Assembly: GCA_025359445.1 (NCBI GenBank)
Contig: JANYGB010000034.1
Span: 87,758 to 151,757, forward strand
Reading direction: 5' to 3'
DNA length: 64,000 bases
Source: Sphingomonadaceae bacterium
Lineage (GTDB): Bacteria > Pseudomonadota > Alphaproteobacteria > Sphingomonadales > Sphingomonadaceae
Shown: one piece after another, positions 43,307-54,359 of the stretch
Layout: every line of letters starts with the position of its first letter
How positions within the stretch are numbered: the stretch's first letter is position 1
Notes under the pieces: model-generated
Seen by the model: only the letters and a program-made list of their open reading frames with translations
Database searches by the model: none
What the model was told of the DNA's origin: nothing
Position numbers and translations under genes: made by a program

Positions 43307-44746
43307 ATGAACCGCAAGATTTATGGCGCGGTGGCCGCATTGGCAGGCGTTCTTGCCGCCGCCCCGGCCTTCGCCGCCGACCTGATCAAAGCACCGGCCG
43401 ACCCTGCCGTTATCGGTGCCATGGTCAACAAGGGTGACACCACCTGGATGCTGATCTCGTCGGTCCTGGTGCTGATGATGAGCGTGCCGGGCCTCGCGCT
43501 GTTTTACGGCGGGCTGGTCCGGACCAAGAACATGCTGTCGGTGCTGATGCAGGTGTTCATGATCGTTTCGATCACCGGCATCATGTGGGCTGTGGTTGGC
43601 TATTCGATCGCGTTTACCAGCGGGGCCGGGCATGAAGTGTTTGGCGTCCAGCTGTTTGGCGGGCTGTCCAAGGCGTTCATGTCCGGGGTGACCAGCGGAA
43701 CCTTCGCCGCAACCTTTTCGAACAACGTCTACATCCCCGAACTCAGCTATTTCGTGTTCCAGATGACTTTTGCCATGATCACCCCGGCGCTGTTCATCGG
43801 CTCGTTCGCGGAACGGGTGAAGTTCTGGCCGCTGATGCTGTTCACCGTGCTGTGGTCACTGCTGGTCTATTATCCCGTCGCGCACATGGTGTGGTACTGG
43901 GCGGGCCCGGACTTCCTGCCCGATGCCCCGACCGATGCGGGCTTCCTGTTCGCCAAGGGCGCGCTCGATTTCGCGGGCGGCACCGTGGTCCATATCAATG
44001 CCGGTATCGCCGGGCTGGTTGGCTGCCTGGTGCTCGGCAAGCGGCTCGGCTTTGGCAAGGAAAATACCCCGCCACACTCGCTGACCATGACCATGATCGG
44101 CGCTTCCCTGCTGTGGGTCGGCTGGTTCGGGTTCAACGCCGGGTCCAACCTTGAAGCCAATGGCGTCGCTGCGGTGGCCTTCGTCAACACCATGCTGGCG
44201 ACTTGCGCTGCGGCATTGAGCTGGGCCGTGGTCGAACAGATCGTACACAAAAAGCCGTCGATGTTGGGTGCGGTTTCGGGTGCGGTGGCGGGCTTGGTCG
44301 CGATTACGCCTGCGTCGGGTTACGGTGCGCCGATGACTTCGATCCTGCTCGGGCTGATCGTTTCGCCGATCTGTTTCTTCTTCGTTTCGACGGTGAAGAA
44401 CAAGTTCAAGTACGATGACACGCTGGACGTTTTTGGGATCCACTGCATCGGCGGGATCACCGGCGCGCTGGCCACCGCCGTGGTCGCCGCTCCCAACCTG
44501 GGGGGGCAAGGCTATTTCGATTACACGAAGTTCCCGGCCGTCGCGGTGCTTCCTGGTGATTACAGCATCATGGGTCAGCTATGGATCCAGCTCCAGGCAG
44601 TCGGCACCACGCTGCTGTGGTCGGGGATCATCTCGGCCATCCTGCTGATCGTGATCGACAAGACGATCGGGCTCAGGGCCAGCGAAGAAGCCGAGCGCGA
44701 AGGGCTTGACCTCAACGAACACGGCGAGCGCGCTTACAATATGTAG
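43307..44746 (+). CDS. amtB: Ammonium transporter AmtB
   Basis: This 479-aa ammonium channel has a signal peptide (VAALAGVLAAAPAFA), then eleven membrane helices. Signatures are GLALFYGGLVRTKNMLSVLM, SYFVFQMTFAMITPALFIGS, FAERVKFWPLMLFT, GGTVVHINAGIAGLVG and IHCIGGITGALATA. The two pore histidines are in VHINAG and IHCIGG. ATG 43307 follows AGAGGGGAA. It is co-transcribed with glnK and closed by a terminator at 44840. Confidence 0.96.
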   Translation: MNRKIYGAVAALAGVLAAAPAFAADLIKAPADPAVIGAMVNKGDTTWMLISSVLVLMMSVPGLALFYGGLVRTKNMLSVLMQVFMIVSITGIMWAVVGYSIAFTSGAGHEVFGVQLFGGLSKAFMSGVTSGTFAATFSNNVYIPELSYFVFQMTFAMITPALFIGSFAERVKFWPLMLFTVLWSLLVYYPVAHMVWYWAGPDFLPDAPTDAGFLFAKGALDFAGGTVVHINAGIAGLVGCLVLGKRLGFGKENTPPHSLTMTMIGASLLWVGWFGFNAGSNLEANGVAAVAFVNTMLATCAAALSWAVVEQIVHKKPSMLGAVSGAVAGLVAITPASGYGAPMTSILLGLIVSPICFFFVSTVKNKFKYDDTLDVFGIHCIGGITGALATAVVAAPNLGGQGYFDYTKFPAVAVLPGDYSIMGQLWIQLQAVGTTLLWSGIISAILLIVIDKTIGLRASEEAEREGLDLNEHGERAYNM

Positions 44747-44839
44747 CGCCAGCCTCACGAAATTGGCGGGGTCGGGGTTCCTCCTCTCCTCCCCCCGGTC
44801 CCGCCAACCCACGTTCCTCCTGCGAACGACAACTTGAAT

Positions 44840-44869
44840 GGGCCGGAACGCAAGTTCCGGCCCTTTTTT
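44840..44869 (+). terminator. Rho-independent terminator of glnK-amtB
   Basis: GGGCCGGAAC pairs perfectly with GTTCCGGCCC around GCAA and is followed by TTTTTT. Confidence 0.93.
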
Positions 44870-44891
44870 CGTGGGCTTGGGAAGGAGGCCT

Positions 44892-45042
44892 GGATCCTCT
44901 CCATTTTTCCTCTTGGACAAATGGGGAGGTGGCAGTTCCGCAAGAACTGACGGAGGGGTATCGACGCCCGCGCAGAGACCCCTCCGTCAGTCGCAAGGGC
45001 GACTGCCACCTCTCCATTTGGCTACGCAAAATGGAGAGGATC
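44892..45042. repeat. Interspersed palindromic repeat family B, copy 2
   Basis: Same order as 39541-39692: GGATCCTCTCC, GGGGAGGTGGCAGTTCCGCA, AACTGACGGAGGGGT, ACCCCTCCGTC, CCACCTCTCC and AATGGAGAGGATC. Confidence 0.8.
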
Positions 45043-45052
45043 TAAGTGAGCC

Positions 45053-46054
45053 TTACCGAGCGAGCGCCGCTTCGCTCTGGTCCATCAGCTGCGCCATGAT
45101 CTCGGCAACCGGCTCCTCGGCAGTGACCATCCCGACCGACTGCCCGGCCATCATCGAGCCGCTTTCGACATCGCCGTCGATCACCGCGCGGCGCAGCGCG
45201 CCGGCCCAGAAGTGTTCGATCTGGAGCTGGGCCTCGCCCATGTCGACCGTGCCGGCATCGAGCAGTTTGGCGACTTCGATCTGCTTGGCGGTGAACTGTT
45301 CGGTGCCCTTGTTTTTAAGCGCGCGGACCGGGATCACCGGCAGCCGTGGATCGACCTGGACCGAGGTGATCGCATCGCGCGCATTGGCGCGGAAGAAGGC
45401 TTTCTTGAACGCCGGATGCGCGATGCTTTCGGTGGCGCAGGCGAACCGCGTGCCCAGCTGGACCCCCGATGCGCCCATGTCCAGATACGCTGCGATCATG
45501 TCGCCGCGCCCGATCCCGCCGGCGACAAAGACCACGTGCTCGGCCGCCAGTTCGGGGAGGAATTCCTGCGCCAGCACCGAAGTGGCGACCGGCCCGATGT
45601 GCCCGCCGGCCTCGCTACCCTCGATCACCAGGGCATCCGCGCCGCTGCGCAGCAGCTTTTTGGCCAGCGCCAGCGTTGGGGCAAAGACCAGCACCTTGGC
45701 ACCAAACGCCTTGATCGCGTCGACGCTGCCTTTGGGCGGAATCCCGCCCGCCAACACGACGTGGCTGACCTGATGCTGCGCACAGACCGCGATCAGATCG
45801 AACAGCATCGGGTGCATCGTGATCAGGTTGACCCCGAACGGCTTGCTCGTCAGCGCCTTGGTTGCGGCGATTTCGGCGTCGAGCAGGTCAGGCGTCATCG
45901 CCCCGCAGGCGATCACCCCGAACCCGCCGGCATTACTGATCGCGGAGACCAGGTTGCGTTCGCTGACCCAGCTCATCGCGCCGCACAGCACCGCGTATTC
46001 GCTGCCGAGGAAAGCCGTGCCGCGCTGCATCAGCGCCCGGGTCTTGTCATGCAC
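45053..46054 (-). CDS. Nitronate monooxygenase family flavoprotein
   Basis: This 333-aa TIM-barrel FMN enzyme belongs to the nitronate monooxygenase/2-nitropropane dioxygenase family. Signatures are GSEYAVLCGAMSWVSERNLV, NAGGFGVIACGAMTPD, DALVIEGSEAGGHIG (with the active-site His) and VFVAGGIGRGDMIAAYLDMG, ASGVQLGTRFACATES. FabK enoyl reductases are related, but no fatty-acid context is present. GTG 46052-46054 is used after AGGGGA. Confidence 0.9.
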   Translation of the reverse strand: MHDKTRALMQRGTAFLGSEYAVLCGAMSWVSERNLVSAISNAGGFGVIACGAMTPDLLDAEIAATKALTSKPFGVNLITMHPMLFDLIAVCAQHQVSHVVLAGGIPPKGSVDAIKAFGAKVLVFAPTLALAKKLLRSGADALVIEGSEAGGHIGPVATSVLAQEFLPELAAEHVVFVAGGIGRGDMIAAYLDMGASGVQLGTRFACATESIAHPAFKKAFFRANARDAITSVQVDPRLPVIPVRALKNKGTEQFTAKQIEVAKLLDAGTVDMGEAQLQIEHFWAGALRRAVIDGDVESGSMMAGQSVGMVTAEEPVAEIMAQLMDQSEAALAR

Positions 46055-46126
46055 TTGGGAAATTCCCCTGTCTGGTTGAGGCGGGTCTGGTTGAGGCGGG
46101 CCTATAGGCCGGGCCGTCGCGGCTTG

Positions 46127-46669
46127 CTAGTCGCCAAACGCCTCGCGCCGGGTTGCGGCGCGCGCTGGATCGAGCGACAACACTGCCAGGTCGTGAAGCG
46201 ATCCGTCGGCGGCGCGGACATGACCGAGCAGCAGCGCCTCGGCGCGGAAACCGCACTCCTCGAACAGGGTGATCGCGCCAGTCTGATCGGGGGTCATCCG
46301 CGCGGTCAGCTTGCCTGCACCAGCCGCAATCGCAGCGGTGATGATCTGGTCGAGCAACTTGCGCCCCAGTCCTTGGCCGCGCGAACCCGGCGCAACCAGC
46401 AAGCGAATGTCCCAGACATGCGGCGACCAGCTGAACCGGTCGGACAAGGCGGCGATAGTGGCCACCACCTCATTCCCGTCGAGCGCGATCAAGCTGGCGA
46501 TGTGGCCCTGCTCTTGCGCGCTGAGCCAAGCTTCGAGCACCTTTGGCTCGCGGATATCGCGCGCAAGAAACAGCAGATCGTGCGGTGGCATAGATGCCGC
46601 AAACCGCGCCAGAGCCGGGGCATCGGCGCGGGTCGGCGCGCGAACCGAAATTTCAGTCTTTTCAGTCAT
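46127..46669 (-). CDS. GNAT-family N-acetyltransferase
   Basis: This 180-aa acetyltransferase shows the GNAT core: VRAPTRADAPALARFAASMP, NEVVATIAALSDR, the acetyl-CoA loop DIRLLVAPGSRGQGLGRKLL (R/QxxGxG/A) and DQTGAITLFEECGFR. Substrate is unknown. Its ATG shares the A of the phaC stop (TGATG), so it is co-translated with the PHA synthase-like genes phaE-phaC. Confidence 0.88.
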   Translation of the reverse strand: MTEKTEISVRAPTRADAPALARFAASMPPHDLLFLARDIREPKVLEAWLSAQEQGHIASLIALDGNEVVATIAALSDRFSWSPHVWDIRLLVAPGSRGQGLGRKLLDQIITAAIAAGAGKLTARMTPDQTGAITLFEECGFRAEALLLGHVRAADGSLHDLAVLSLDPARAATRREAFGD

Positions 46670-47727
46670 CAAACGCTCTTTTCCGCCAGCCAGGCATCGA
46701 GTTTGGGCCACATCCGCTTGACCGCATTGGGTCCGGCAATCAGGCTCACGTGGCCGCCCTTGAGCACCACCTGCTCTTTGTCCTCGGACCCGATCAACCC
46801 CAACAGTGGCGCAGAAGCGCCAGTGGTGACGATGTGATCGTGCTCGGCAGTAACGTGCAGGAACGGCGCGCTGATCTTGCCCAGTTCCACTGGCCGCCCG
46901 CCGACTTTCATCGTTCCTTCCATCAGCGCATTGTCCCACACCAGCTGCTTGGTGGTTTCGCGGAAATATTCGCCGGCGAGCGGCAGCATGTCGTTGCTCC
47001 AGCGGTCGAACATCCGGTGGCCCTTGACGAATTCGTCGTTCCACAGGTTGTCGAGCAGCGCGAAATTGGCCGCGATACGTCCGGCCGGGCGCAGCATGTC
47101 AAACGCGGTCAGCAGCATCTCGGCTGGTGCCATACCGACGGTATCGACAAGCCGGTCTACATCGAAATAGCGCTTGTCCGACCACGCCTGAAACAGCGTC
47201 ATCTGATGAAAATCAACCGGCGTGGTGAACACCGCGAGGTTCTTGGGGCCGGCCGCATGGTTGAGCCCCGCCCACAGCACGGACAAGACCCCGCCCATGC
47301 AATAACCCACCAGCGATACATCGGTTTCGCCGGTCAGCCGCTGCACTTCGGCAATCGACCCGCCGACGAAGTCCTCAACGTAATCCTTCATACCCCATGC
47401 GCGATCTTCGGGACGAGGGGCCTCCCAGTCGGCCATGAACACGTCGTAGCCGCGCAGCAGCAGGAATTCGACCAGGCTTTGCCCGGGCACCATATCGAAA
47501 ATGTAGCCGCGGTTGGTGGTCGCCATGACCAGCAGCACCGGCACGCGGTACACCTCATCGGTCAGTGGGTGGTAATGATACAGCCGAAGCGGTCCCCGGC
47601 TGAGCACCACGTCCTTGGGGCTGGCCCCGAGCACCGGCGCGGACGAACCAAGGTATCCGAGACCCTTGAGGTTGCGCTGGATCGCCCGCTCGACTGCGCT
47701 TGGCGCTGCACCGGCGGCGGTGGCCAT
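46669..47727 (-). CDS. phaC: Class III PHA synthase-like PhaC
   Basis: This 352-aa alpha/beta hydrolase matches class III PhaC, which polymerises hydroxyacyl-CoA into polyhydroxyalkanoate with a PhaE partner. The catalytic triad is visible: Cys143 in VGYCMGGVLS, Asp297 in TAEHDHIV and His326 in LKGGHVSLIAG. Other family segments are YHYHPLTDEVYRVPVLLVMA and LLRGYDVFMADWEAPRPED. It sits between phaE-like (overlap 1 nt, TGATG) and the GNAT gene (TGATG), all on the minus strand. Confidence 0.85.
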   Translation of the reverse strand: MATAAGAAPSAVERAIQRNLKGLGYLGSSAPVLGASPKDVVLSRGPLRLYHYHPLTDEVYRVPVLLVMATTNRGYIFDMVPGQSLVEFLLLRGYDVFMADWEAPRPEDRAWGMKDYVEDFVGGSIAEVQRLTGETDVSLVGYCMGGVLSVLWAGLNHAAGPKNLAVFTTPVDFHQMTLFQAWSDKRYFDVDRLVDTVGMAPAEMLLTAFDMLRPAGRIAANFALLDNLWNDEFVKGHRMFDRWSNDMLPLAGEYFRETTKQLVWDNALMEGTMKVGGRPVELGKISAPFLHVTAEHDHIVTTGASAPLLGLIGSEDKEQVVLKGGHVSLIAGPNAVKRMWPKLDAWLAEKSV

Positions 47728-48095
47728 CAGTTACCCGGGCTTTGGCTGGGCGGCTTGCGGGTGCGGGCGACCGGCGGACGCGGCGGCGTGACCTCGGGCG
47801 CGACAGCACGCAGGCTCTGTTCGATCCGTGAGAGCGAAGCCTCAATCGCCCCGAGCCGCGCACCCAAGGCCTCGAAGTCCGCCCGGCTCGGCAAGTTGGC
47901 GGCGGCGAGCAGTTTGGCGCTGGCCTCTTGGCTGGCAGCCTGCATTTGCATCGCCGCGCCGGTCATCGCCTGCATCGCCTGCGCGGCCTCGGGCTTGGCC
48001 AGCAGCTCGGTGCCGTGCTGGTTGACCAGCTTTTCCCACTGGCTCATCCAGCCCCGCGCGAGGCCGAACGGATCAAGGTTGTTGTTGTCGCTCAT
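47727..48095 (-). CDS. Short PhaE-like subunit
   Basis: This 122-aa protein starts at ATG 48093-48095 (MSDNNNLDPFGLARGWMSQW). It contains the helical phasin/PhaE-like segment EKLVNQHGTELLAKPEAAQA, MQAMTGAAMQMQAASQEASA and a coiled-coil-like RLGAIEASLSRIEQSLR, then a Pro/Arg-rich tail (TPPRPPVARTRKPPSQSPG). PhaE subunits are usually much longer (about 300 residues or more); this may be a reduced PhaE or a phasin-like helper. Its stop shares a base with the phaC start. Confidence 0.7.
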   Translation of the reverse strand: MSDNNNLDPFGLARGWMSQWEKLVNQHGTELLAKPEAAQAMQAMTGAAMQMQAASQEASAKLLAAANLPSRADFEALGARLGAIEASLSRIEQSLRAVAPEVTPPRPPVARTRKPPSQSPGN

Positions 48096-48237
48096 CCCGC
48101 CGCGATCATTGGCGCGGCGCGGGCCAAGGTCAAGCGCGACAGTTTGGTACTTGTTCAGCCGCCATCCAAGCGCCAAGGACAGCCGCGGTTAATCCGTCCG
48201 GGCCGAATGAGCCCCGCGAGTCGCACTCCGAGGCCCC

Positions 48238-48999
48238 TTGCTCAAATCAATCCGCGCCTTTGCTGACCTCCACCTCGATCTGCTGCGCGGCAAGGCCGGC
48301 GAACGGCTGACCGGCGCGGTGCTGGCCTTGCTGGCCGAATTGATCCTGGTGCTGGCGCTGCTCTCGCTCAACTTCTCGCGGGAACCCGTTAAAAAGGCGG
48401 GTTCGCTGGTCAGCGTCACGATCGAGCAGGATGCGCCGCAGTCGCCCGACCAGCCCAAGCCCAAGGCGGCCCCATCGGCGCAAAATCCGCAACCGCCGCG
48501 CGTGGTGCCCGATCAGCCGACCCCGGATGTGCCGGTGACCCCGCCGGTTACACCGCCGCCAGCGATCATCCCGGTGAGCAAAACCCAGATGGCGCAGTAC
48601 GATATCGCCAACTTGCCCAGGACCGCCCCGGCAGCCAAGCCCAAGTTCGGCCCGGCCGATACCGGCACTCCGGGTGACAGCAAGCGGGTCGGCTCAGCCC
48701 CCAATGGCCAGCCGCTGTATGCCGCCGCGTGGTACCGCGAACCCTATGACAGTGAGCTCAGCGGCTATCTTTCGACCGCCGATGGCCCCGGTTGGGCGCT
48801 GATTGCCTGCCGCACCGTGCCCGAATTCCGGGTCGAGGACTGCGTCGGACTCGACGAATATCCCAATGGTTCAAACATCGAGCGTTCGGTGCTCGCGGCC
48901 GCCTGGCAGTTCCGGGTGCGCCCGCCGCGGCTTGGCGGGACCTCTCGATACGGCGAATGGGTGCGGATCCGGATCGACTACGGCATTCGCCGCAACTGA
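48238..48999 (+). CDS. TonB-like membrane-anchored protein
   Basis: This 253-aa protein has one N-terminal membrane helix (LTGAVLALLAELILVLALLS), a Pro-rich spacer (PDQPTPDVPVTPPVTPPPAI) and a C-terminal domain (YAAAWYREPYDSELSGYLST to WVRIRIDYGIRRN) with a TonB-like final beta-segment (LAAAWQFRVRPP). That layout matches energy transducers of the TonB type, but no ExbB/ExbD genes lie nearby. TTG 48238 is the likely start. It is divergent from the phaE-phaC operon. Confidence 0.7.
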   Translation: MLKSIRAFADLHLDLLRGKAGERLTGAVLALLAELILVLALLSLNFSREPVKKAGSLVSVTIEQDAPQSPDQPKPKAAPSAQNPQPPRVVPDQPTPDVPVTPPVTPPPAIIPVSKTQMAQYDIANLPRTAPAAKPKFGPADTGTPGDSKRVGSAPNGQPLYAAAWYREPYDSELSGYLSTADGPGWALIACRTVPEFRVEDCVGLDEYPNGSNIERSVLAAAWQFRVRPPRLGGTSRYGEWVRIRIDYGIRRN

Positions 49000-49040
49000 T
49001 CGCTTTTGTAGATCAGTCTACCGAATTTAATCTGTTATGA

Positions 49041-51302
<2,262 letters not shown>

Positions 51303-51304
51303 TC

Positions 51305-51342
51305 TGACCGGTCCCCGCTGCTTCGGCGGCGGGGACCGGTCA
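51305..51342 (+). terminator. Hairpin after katG
   Basis: TGACCGGTCCCCGC pairs perfectly with GCGGGGACCGGTCA around a 10-nt loop, 3 bp after the katG stop. No T-tract follows. Confidence 0.65.
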
Positions 51343-51370
51343 AAGGCTCGGGTTACTCGATCCAGCCACC

Positions 51371-51472
51371 GTCACCCCGGCGAAGGCCGGGGCCCAGCAC
51401 AGAAAAATGATGCCGTCGCGATGCGACGTCGTCTATTTGCAAGGTCTGGGCACCGGCCTTCGCCGGGGTGAC
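51371..51472. repeat. Palindromic repeat between katG and lysC
   Basis: About 100 bp with inverted ends of 27 nt: GTCACCCCGGCGAAGGCCGG at the left and CCGGCCTTCGCCGGGGTGAC at the right, one mismatch in the remaining part. It lies between convergent genes and contains no gene. Confidence 0.75.
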
Positions 51473-51486
51473 GCACCTGGGCTAGT

Positions 51487-52746
51487 CTAGTCCACCGCAT
51501 CCAGCTCATAGGCCGAGTGCAGCACCCGCACCGCGAGTTCGGTCTCGTCCTCGTCGATCAGCACCGAGATCTTGATTTCGCTGGTGCTGATCGCCTGGAT
51601 GTTGATGCCGCGATCGGCGAGGCTGCGGAACATCGTCGCGGCAACCCCGGCGTGGCTGCGCATCCCGACCCCGACGACCGAGATCTTGGCCACCTTGCCG
51701 TCGGTAATGATCCGGTTGAACCCGATCGCTTCCTTCTGCGCTTCGAGCAGCGTCTGCGCGCGCAGCAGGTCCGATCCCGGAACGGTAAAGGTCACGTCGG
51801 TCTCGCCTTTGTCGCGGCCCACGTTCTGGATGATCATGTCGACGTTGATGTGCGCTGCGGCGAGCGGTCCAAAGATTGTCGCCACCGCGCCGGGCCGGTC
51901 AGGCACGCGGGTCAGGATGATCTTGGCTTCGTTCTTGTCGGCGGCGATGCCGGTGATCAGCTGGCGTTCCATATCGAGTCCTTCTAGTTCCTCGTCCGAG
52001 ACGATCATCGTCCCGGGGATTTGATCGGCGGGGGTCGCGTCGTCGTCGATGAAGCTGGAGAGCACTTGCACCCGCACGCCTTCTTTCATCGCGAGGCTGA
52101 CCGACCGGGTCTGCAAGACCTTTGAGCCGACCGAGGCGAGTTCGAGCATTTCCTCATAGGTCACGAATTTGAGCTTGCGCGCCTTGGCCACGATCCGCGG
52201 GTCGGTGGTATAGACCCCGTCGACATCGGTGTAGATATCGCAGCGTTCCGCGCCGATTGCCGCTGCCACCGCGACTGCCGAGGTATCCGAGCCGCCGCGC
52301 CCCAGCGTGGTGATGCGGCCATCTTCCGAAAGCCCCTGAAACCCCGGGATCACTGCGACCACGCCGCTGGCCATGCTGGCAAGCAGTTCGTCGCTGCCGA
52401 GCCCCTCGATCCGCGCCTTGGCGTGTGCGCTGTCAGTGCGAACCGGCAGCTGCCAGCCAAGCCACGAGCGCGCCTGGCAACCGAGCGCCTGCAAGGTCAT
52501 CGCCAGCAGCCCGGCGGTAACCTGCTCGCCCGAGGCGACCACCACGTCGTATTCGGCCGGATCGTACAGCGGGTTGGCTTCGCGGCAGAAGGTGACCAGC
52601 CGGTCGGTCTCGCCCGCCATGGCCGAAACCACCACGGCGACCTCGTGCCCGGCGGCTTGCTGGCGGCGCACGATATTGGCGACCCGGCGGATCCGCTCGG
52701 ACCCGGCCATCGAAGTTCCGCCGAATTTCATCACGATCCGACCCAC
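51487..52746 (-). CDS. lysC: Aspartokinase
   Basis: This 419-aa kinase phosphorylates aspartate, the first step toward lysine, threonine and methionine. The kinase domain starts IVMKFGGTSMAGSERIRRVA; further motifs are TTLGRGGSDTSAVAVAAAIG and CDIYTDVDGVYTTDPRIV. Two C-terminal ACT domains (NEAKIILTRVPDRPGAVATI, AKISVVGVGMRSHAGVAATM, FRSLADRGINIQAISTSEIK) bind regulatory amino acids. GTG 52744-52746 (MGRIVMKFGG) is preferred; ATG 52731 and TTG 52752 are alternatives. It is divergent from ubiG. Confidence 0.95.
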   Translation of the reverse strand: MGRIVMKFGGTSMAGSERIRRVANIVRRQQAAGHEVAVVVSAMAGETDRLVTFCREANPLYDPAEYDVVVASGEQVTAGLLAMTLQALGCQARSWLGWQLPVRTDSAHAKARIEGLGSDELLASMASGVVAVIPGFQGLSEDGRITTLGRGGSDTSAVAVAAAIGAERCDIYTDVDGVYTTDPRIVAKARKLKFVTYEEMLELASVGSKVLQTRSVSLAMKEGVRVQVLSSFIDDDATPADQIPGTMIVSDEELEGLDMERQLITGIAADKNEAKIILTRVPDRPGAVATIFGPLAAAHINVDMIIQNVGRDKGETDVTFTVPGSDLLRAQTLLEAQKEAIGFNRIITDGKVAKISVVGVGMRSHAGVAATMFRSLADRGINIQAISTSEIKISVLIDEDETELAVRVLHSAYELDAVD

Positions 52747-52825
52747 GTGCAATGCCGCCCTTTACGCAACAATATTGCGTGCAAGGCCCCTCGCCTTGCA
52801 ACGAGGCAGGCTCTAAGGTCGGGTC

Positions 52826-53575
52826 ATGGCTAATGCAAGTTCGAGAACGACCATCCGCGCCGATGAAGCCGCGCATTTCGGCACGCTGGCGGCGGAGTGG
52901 TGGGATCCCAAGGGTTCATCGGCGATGCTTCACCGGCTGAACCCGGTGCGGCTGGGGTTCGTCCGCGCGGCGATCGATGCGCATTGGGCCATTGAACCTG
53001 GGGCCGATTCGCGCGGTGTGCGTCCGCTCGCGGGCAAGCGCGCGCTCGATGTCGGATGCGGCGCGGGATTGCTGTGCGAGCCGTTGGCGCGGTTGGGTGC
53101 CGCAGTGACGGGAGTGGATGCGGCGGCAGAAAACATCGCAGCGGCGCAGGACCATTCGGCCGGCGCTGGCCTCAGCATCGATTACCAATGCGGCGACATC
53201 GGCGAACAGGGCCTGACCGGCTATGACCTCGTCACTTCGCTTGAAGTGCTCGAACATGTGTCCGATCCTGCCGCATTCATAGCCGCGTTGCGCGCTGCTG
53301 TGGCGCCCGACGGGTTGATGATCGTGTCCACCCCCAATCGCACCGCGCGATCGCGGCTGCTGCTGGTCGAAGCGGCCGAGCGCACCGGCATGATCCCGCG
53401 CGGGACGCACCACTGGGATCAGTTCATCACCCCTGAGGAACTGCGCGCGTTGCTGGCCGATGCCGGGCTGACGATGGGCGAGCCGCAAGGGATTGCCTGG
53501 TCGCCGGGCAAGGGCCTGCACTTGTCGGGCGATCTGGCACTGAATTACATTGTGAGCGCGACTATTTCGGGGTGA
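52826..53575 (+). CDS. ubiG: Ubiquinone biosynthesis O-methyltransferase
   Basis: This 249-aa SAM-dependent methyltransferase performs the two O-methylations of ubiquinone synthesis. Signatures are EAAHFGTLAAEWWDPKGSSA, MLHRLNPVRLGFVR, the SAM motif ALDVGCGAGLLCEPLARLGA, VTGVDAAAENIAAAQDH, VTSLEVLEHVSDPAAFI and GTHHWDQFITPEEL. ATG 52826. Its 3' end overlaps the convergent small membrane protein gene by 14 bp. Confidence 0.95.
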   Translation: MANASSRTTIRADEAAHFGTLAAEWWDPKGSSAMLHRLNPVRLGFVRAAIDAHWAIEPGADSRGVRPLAGKRALDVGCGAGLLCEPLARLGAAVTGVDAAAENIAAAQDHSAGAGLSIDYQCGDIGEQGLTGYDLVTSLEVLEHVSDPAAFIAALRAAVAPDGLMIVSTPNRTARSRLLLVEAAERTGMIPRGTHHWDQFITPEELRALLADAGLTMGEPQGIAWSPGKGLHLSGDLALNYIVSATISG

Positions 53576-53762
53576 TGATCATGATCATCCAGGCGAGCCC
53601 GGTACCGATCGCGAACAGCACCCATGACCAGTAAAGTTGGTGATCCTGGATGACGTAATGCTGGATTTGCAGCCAGCCGCCGGTGCTGTGCCCTTTGCCC
53701 ATCAGCATCGAGACCACGAAAGTCAGAATCGCGCCCGGGATCATTGCCTTGAAGAATTGCAT
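53562..53762 (-). CDS. Small two-helix membrane protein
   Basis: This 66-aa protein (MQFFKAMIPGAILTFVVSML) has a first membrane helix at residues 6-22 and a second at 43-63 (LYWSWVLFAIGTGLAWMIMI) joined by a polar loop (KGHSTGGWLQIQHYVIQDHQ). The ATG at 53760-53762 has no strong ribosome site. Such short proteins recur in sphingomonads with unknown function. It converges with ubiG, overlapping by 14 bp. Confidence 0.7.
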   Translation of the reverse strand: MQFFKAMIPGAILTFVVSMLMGKGHSTGGWLQIQHYVIQDHQLYWSWVLFAIGTGLAWMIMIITPK

Positions 53763-53825
53763 GGGTTGCCTCCCCCGATTTCAAGGCGCAACGAAGCGGG
53801 AAATGCCCGCTTGGTCAAGCCTCCA

Positions 53826-54359
53826 TCAGGTTGACGGCCAAACCGCGCGGGTTGCCATCAGTGTGGTAATGGCCGCGCGCGCAGCTTTCTCGCGCTCAAC
53901 CCACCCGCCGGAAATCGTCATGTAGCGCACTTCCGCGCTGATCAGCACCTCTTCAGCCAGCGCGGCAAAGCGGCTGCGCAACGGTCCCTTGCCAAAGAAC
54001 CGTGTGCCATCGTCGATCCACGGCACATCGGGGGTGAACAACAGGTAGAGATCGGCTTTGGGATAGCTGGTCAGTTCGCTCGGCACTTCGCCAAACAACA
54101 TCTGCGCCCAGGCCGCCGTCATCAACTGATCGGTATCGAGCAGCAGCAATTTGGGATGAGCTGCGCGCGCCGCTTCGACCGCCATGGCCTGGCCTTCGGC
54201 GATCGCCAGCAGATCGGCCATGGCGAGATCGGTGCCGCGCTCCTCGCAATAGGTGCGGCCATATTCGGGCACCCAGGTACTGCCGAACTCGCGGGCCAAT
54301 TTCTCGGCCAAGACCGACTTTCCGGTGCTTTCCGCACCGTGGAAACATATTGTAATCAT
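53826..54359 (-). CDS. NadR-like nicotinamide riboside kinase
   Basis: This 177-aa P-loop protein resembles the kinase domain of NadR: Walker A FHGAESTGKSVLAEKLAREF, then WVPEYGRTYCEERGTDLAMA, LLLLDTDQLMTAAWAQMLFG and ADLYLLFTPDVPWIDDGTRF. It would phosphorylate nicotinamide riboside to NMN. The upstream overlapping gene is pnuC, a nicotinamide riboside-type transporter, which supports the role. It lacks the adenylyltransferase and repressor domains of NadR. Start ATG 54357-54359 overlaps the pnuC stop by 4 nt. Confidence 0.88.
   Translation of the reverse strand: MITICFHGAESTGKSVLAEKLAREFGSTWVPEYGRTYCEERGTDLAMADLLAIAEGQAMAVEAARAAHPKLLLLDTDQLMTAAWAQMLFGEVPSELTSYPKADLYLLFTPDVPWIDDGTRFFGKGPLRSRFAALAEEVLISAEVRYMTISGGWVEREKAARAAITTLMATRAVWPST

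Larger units (their letters stand above)
44747..45052. other. Gap after amtB: terminator plus repeat family B
   Basis: No gene is seen in this 306-bp gap between the convergent genes amtB and the nitronate monooxygenase. It holds a terminator (44840-44869) and a family B repeat (44892-45042). Confidence 0.7.

Noticed and set aside
45212..46837. 541-codon plus-strand frame opposite the nitronate monooxygenase and GNAT genes
   Set aside because: It is antisense to recognised genes and has no domain signature.
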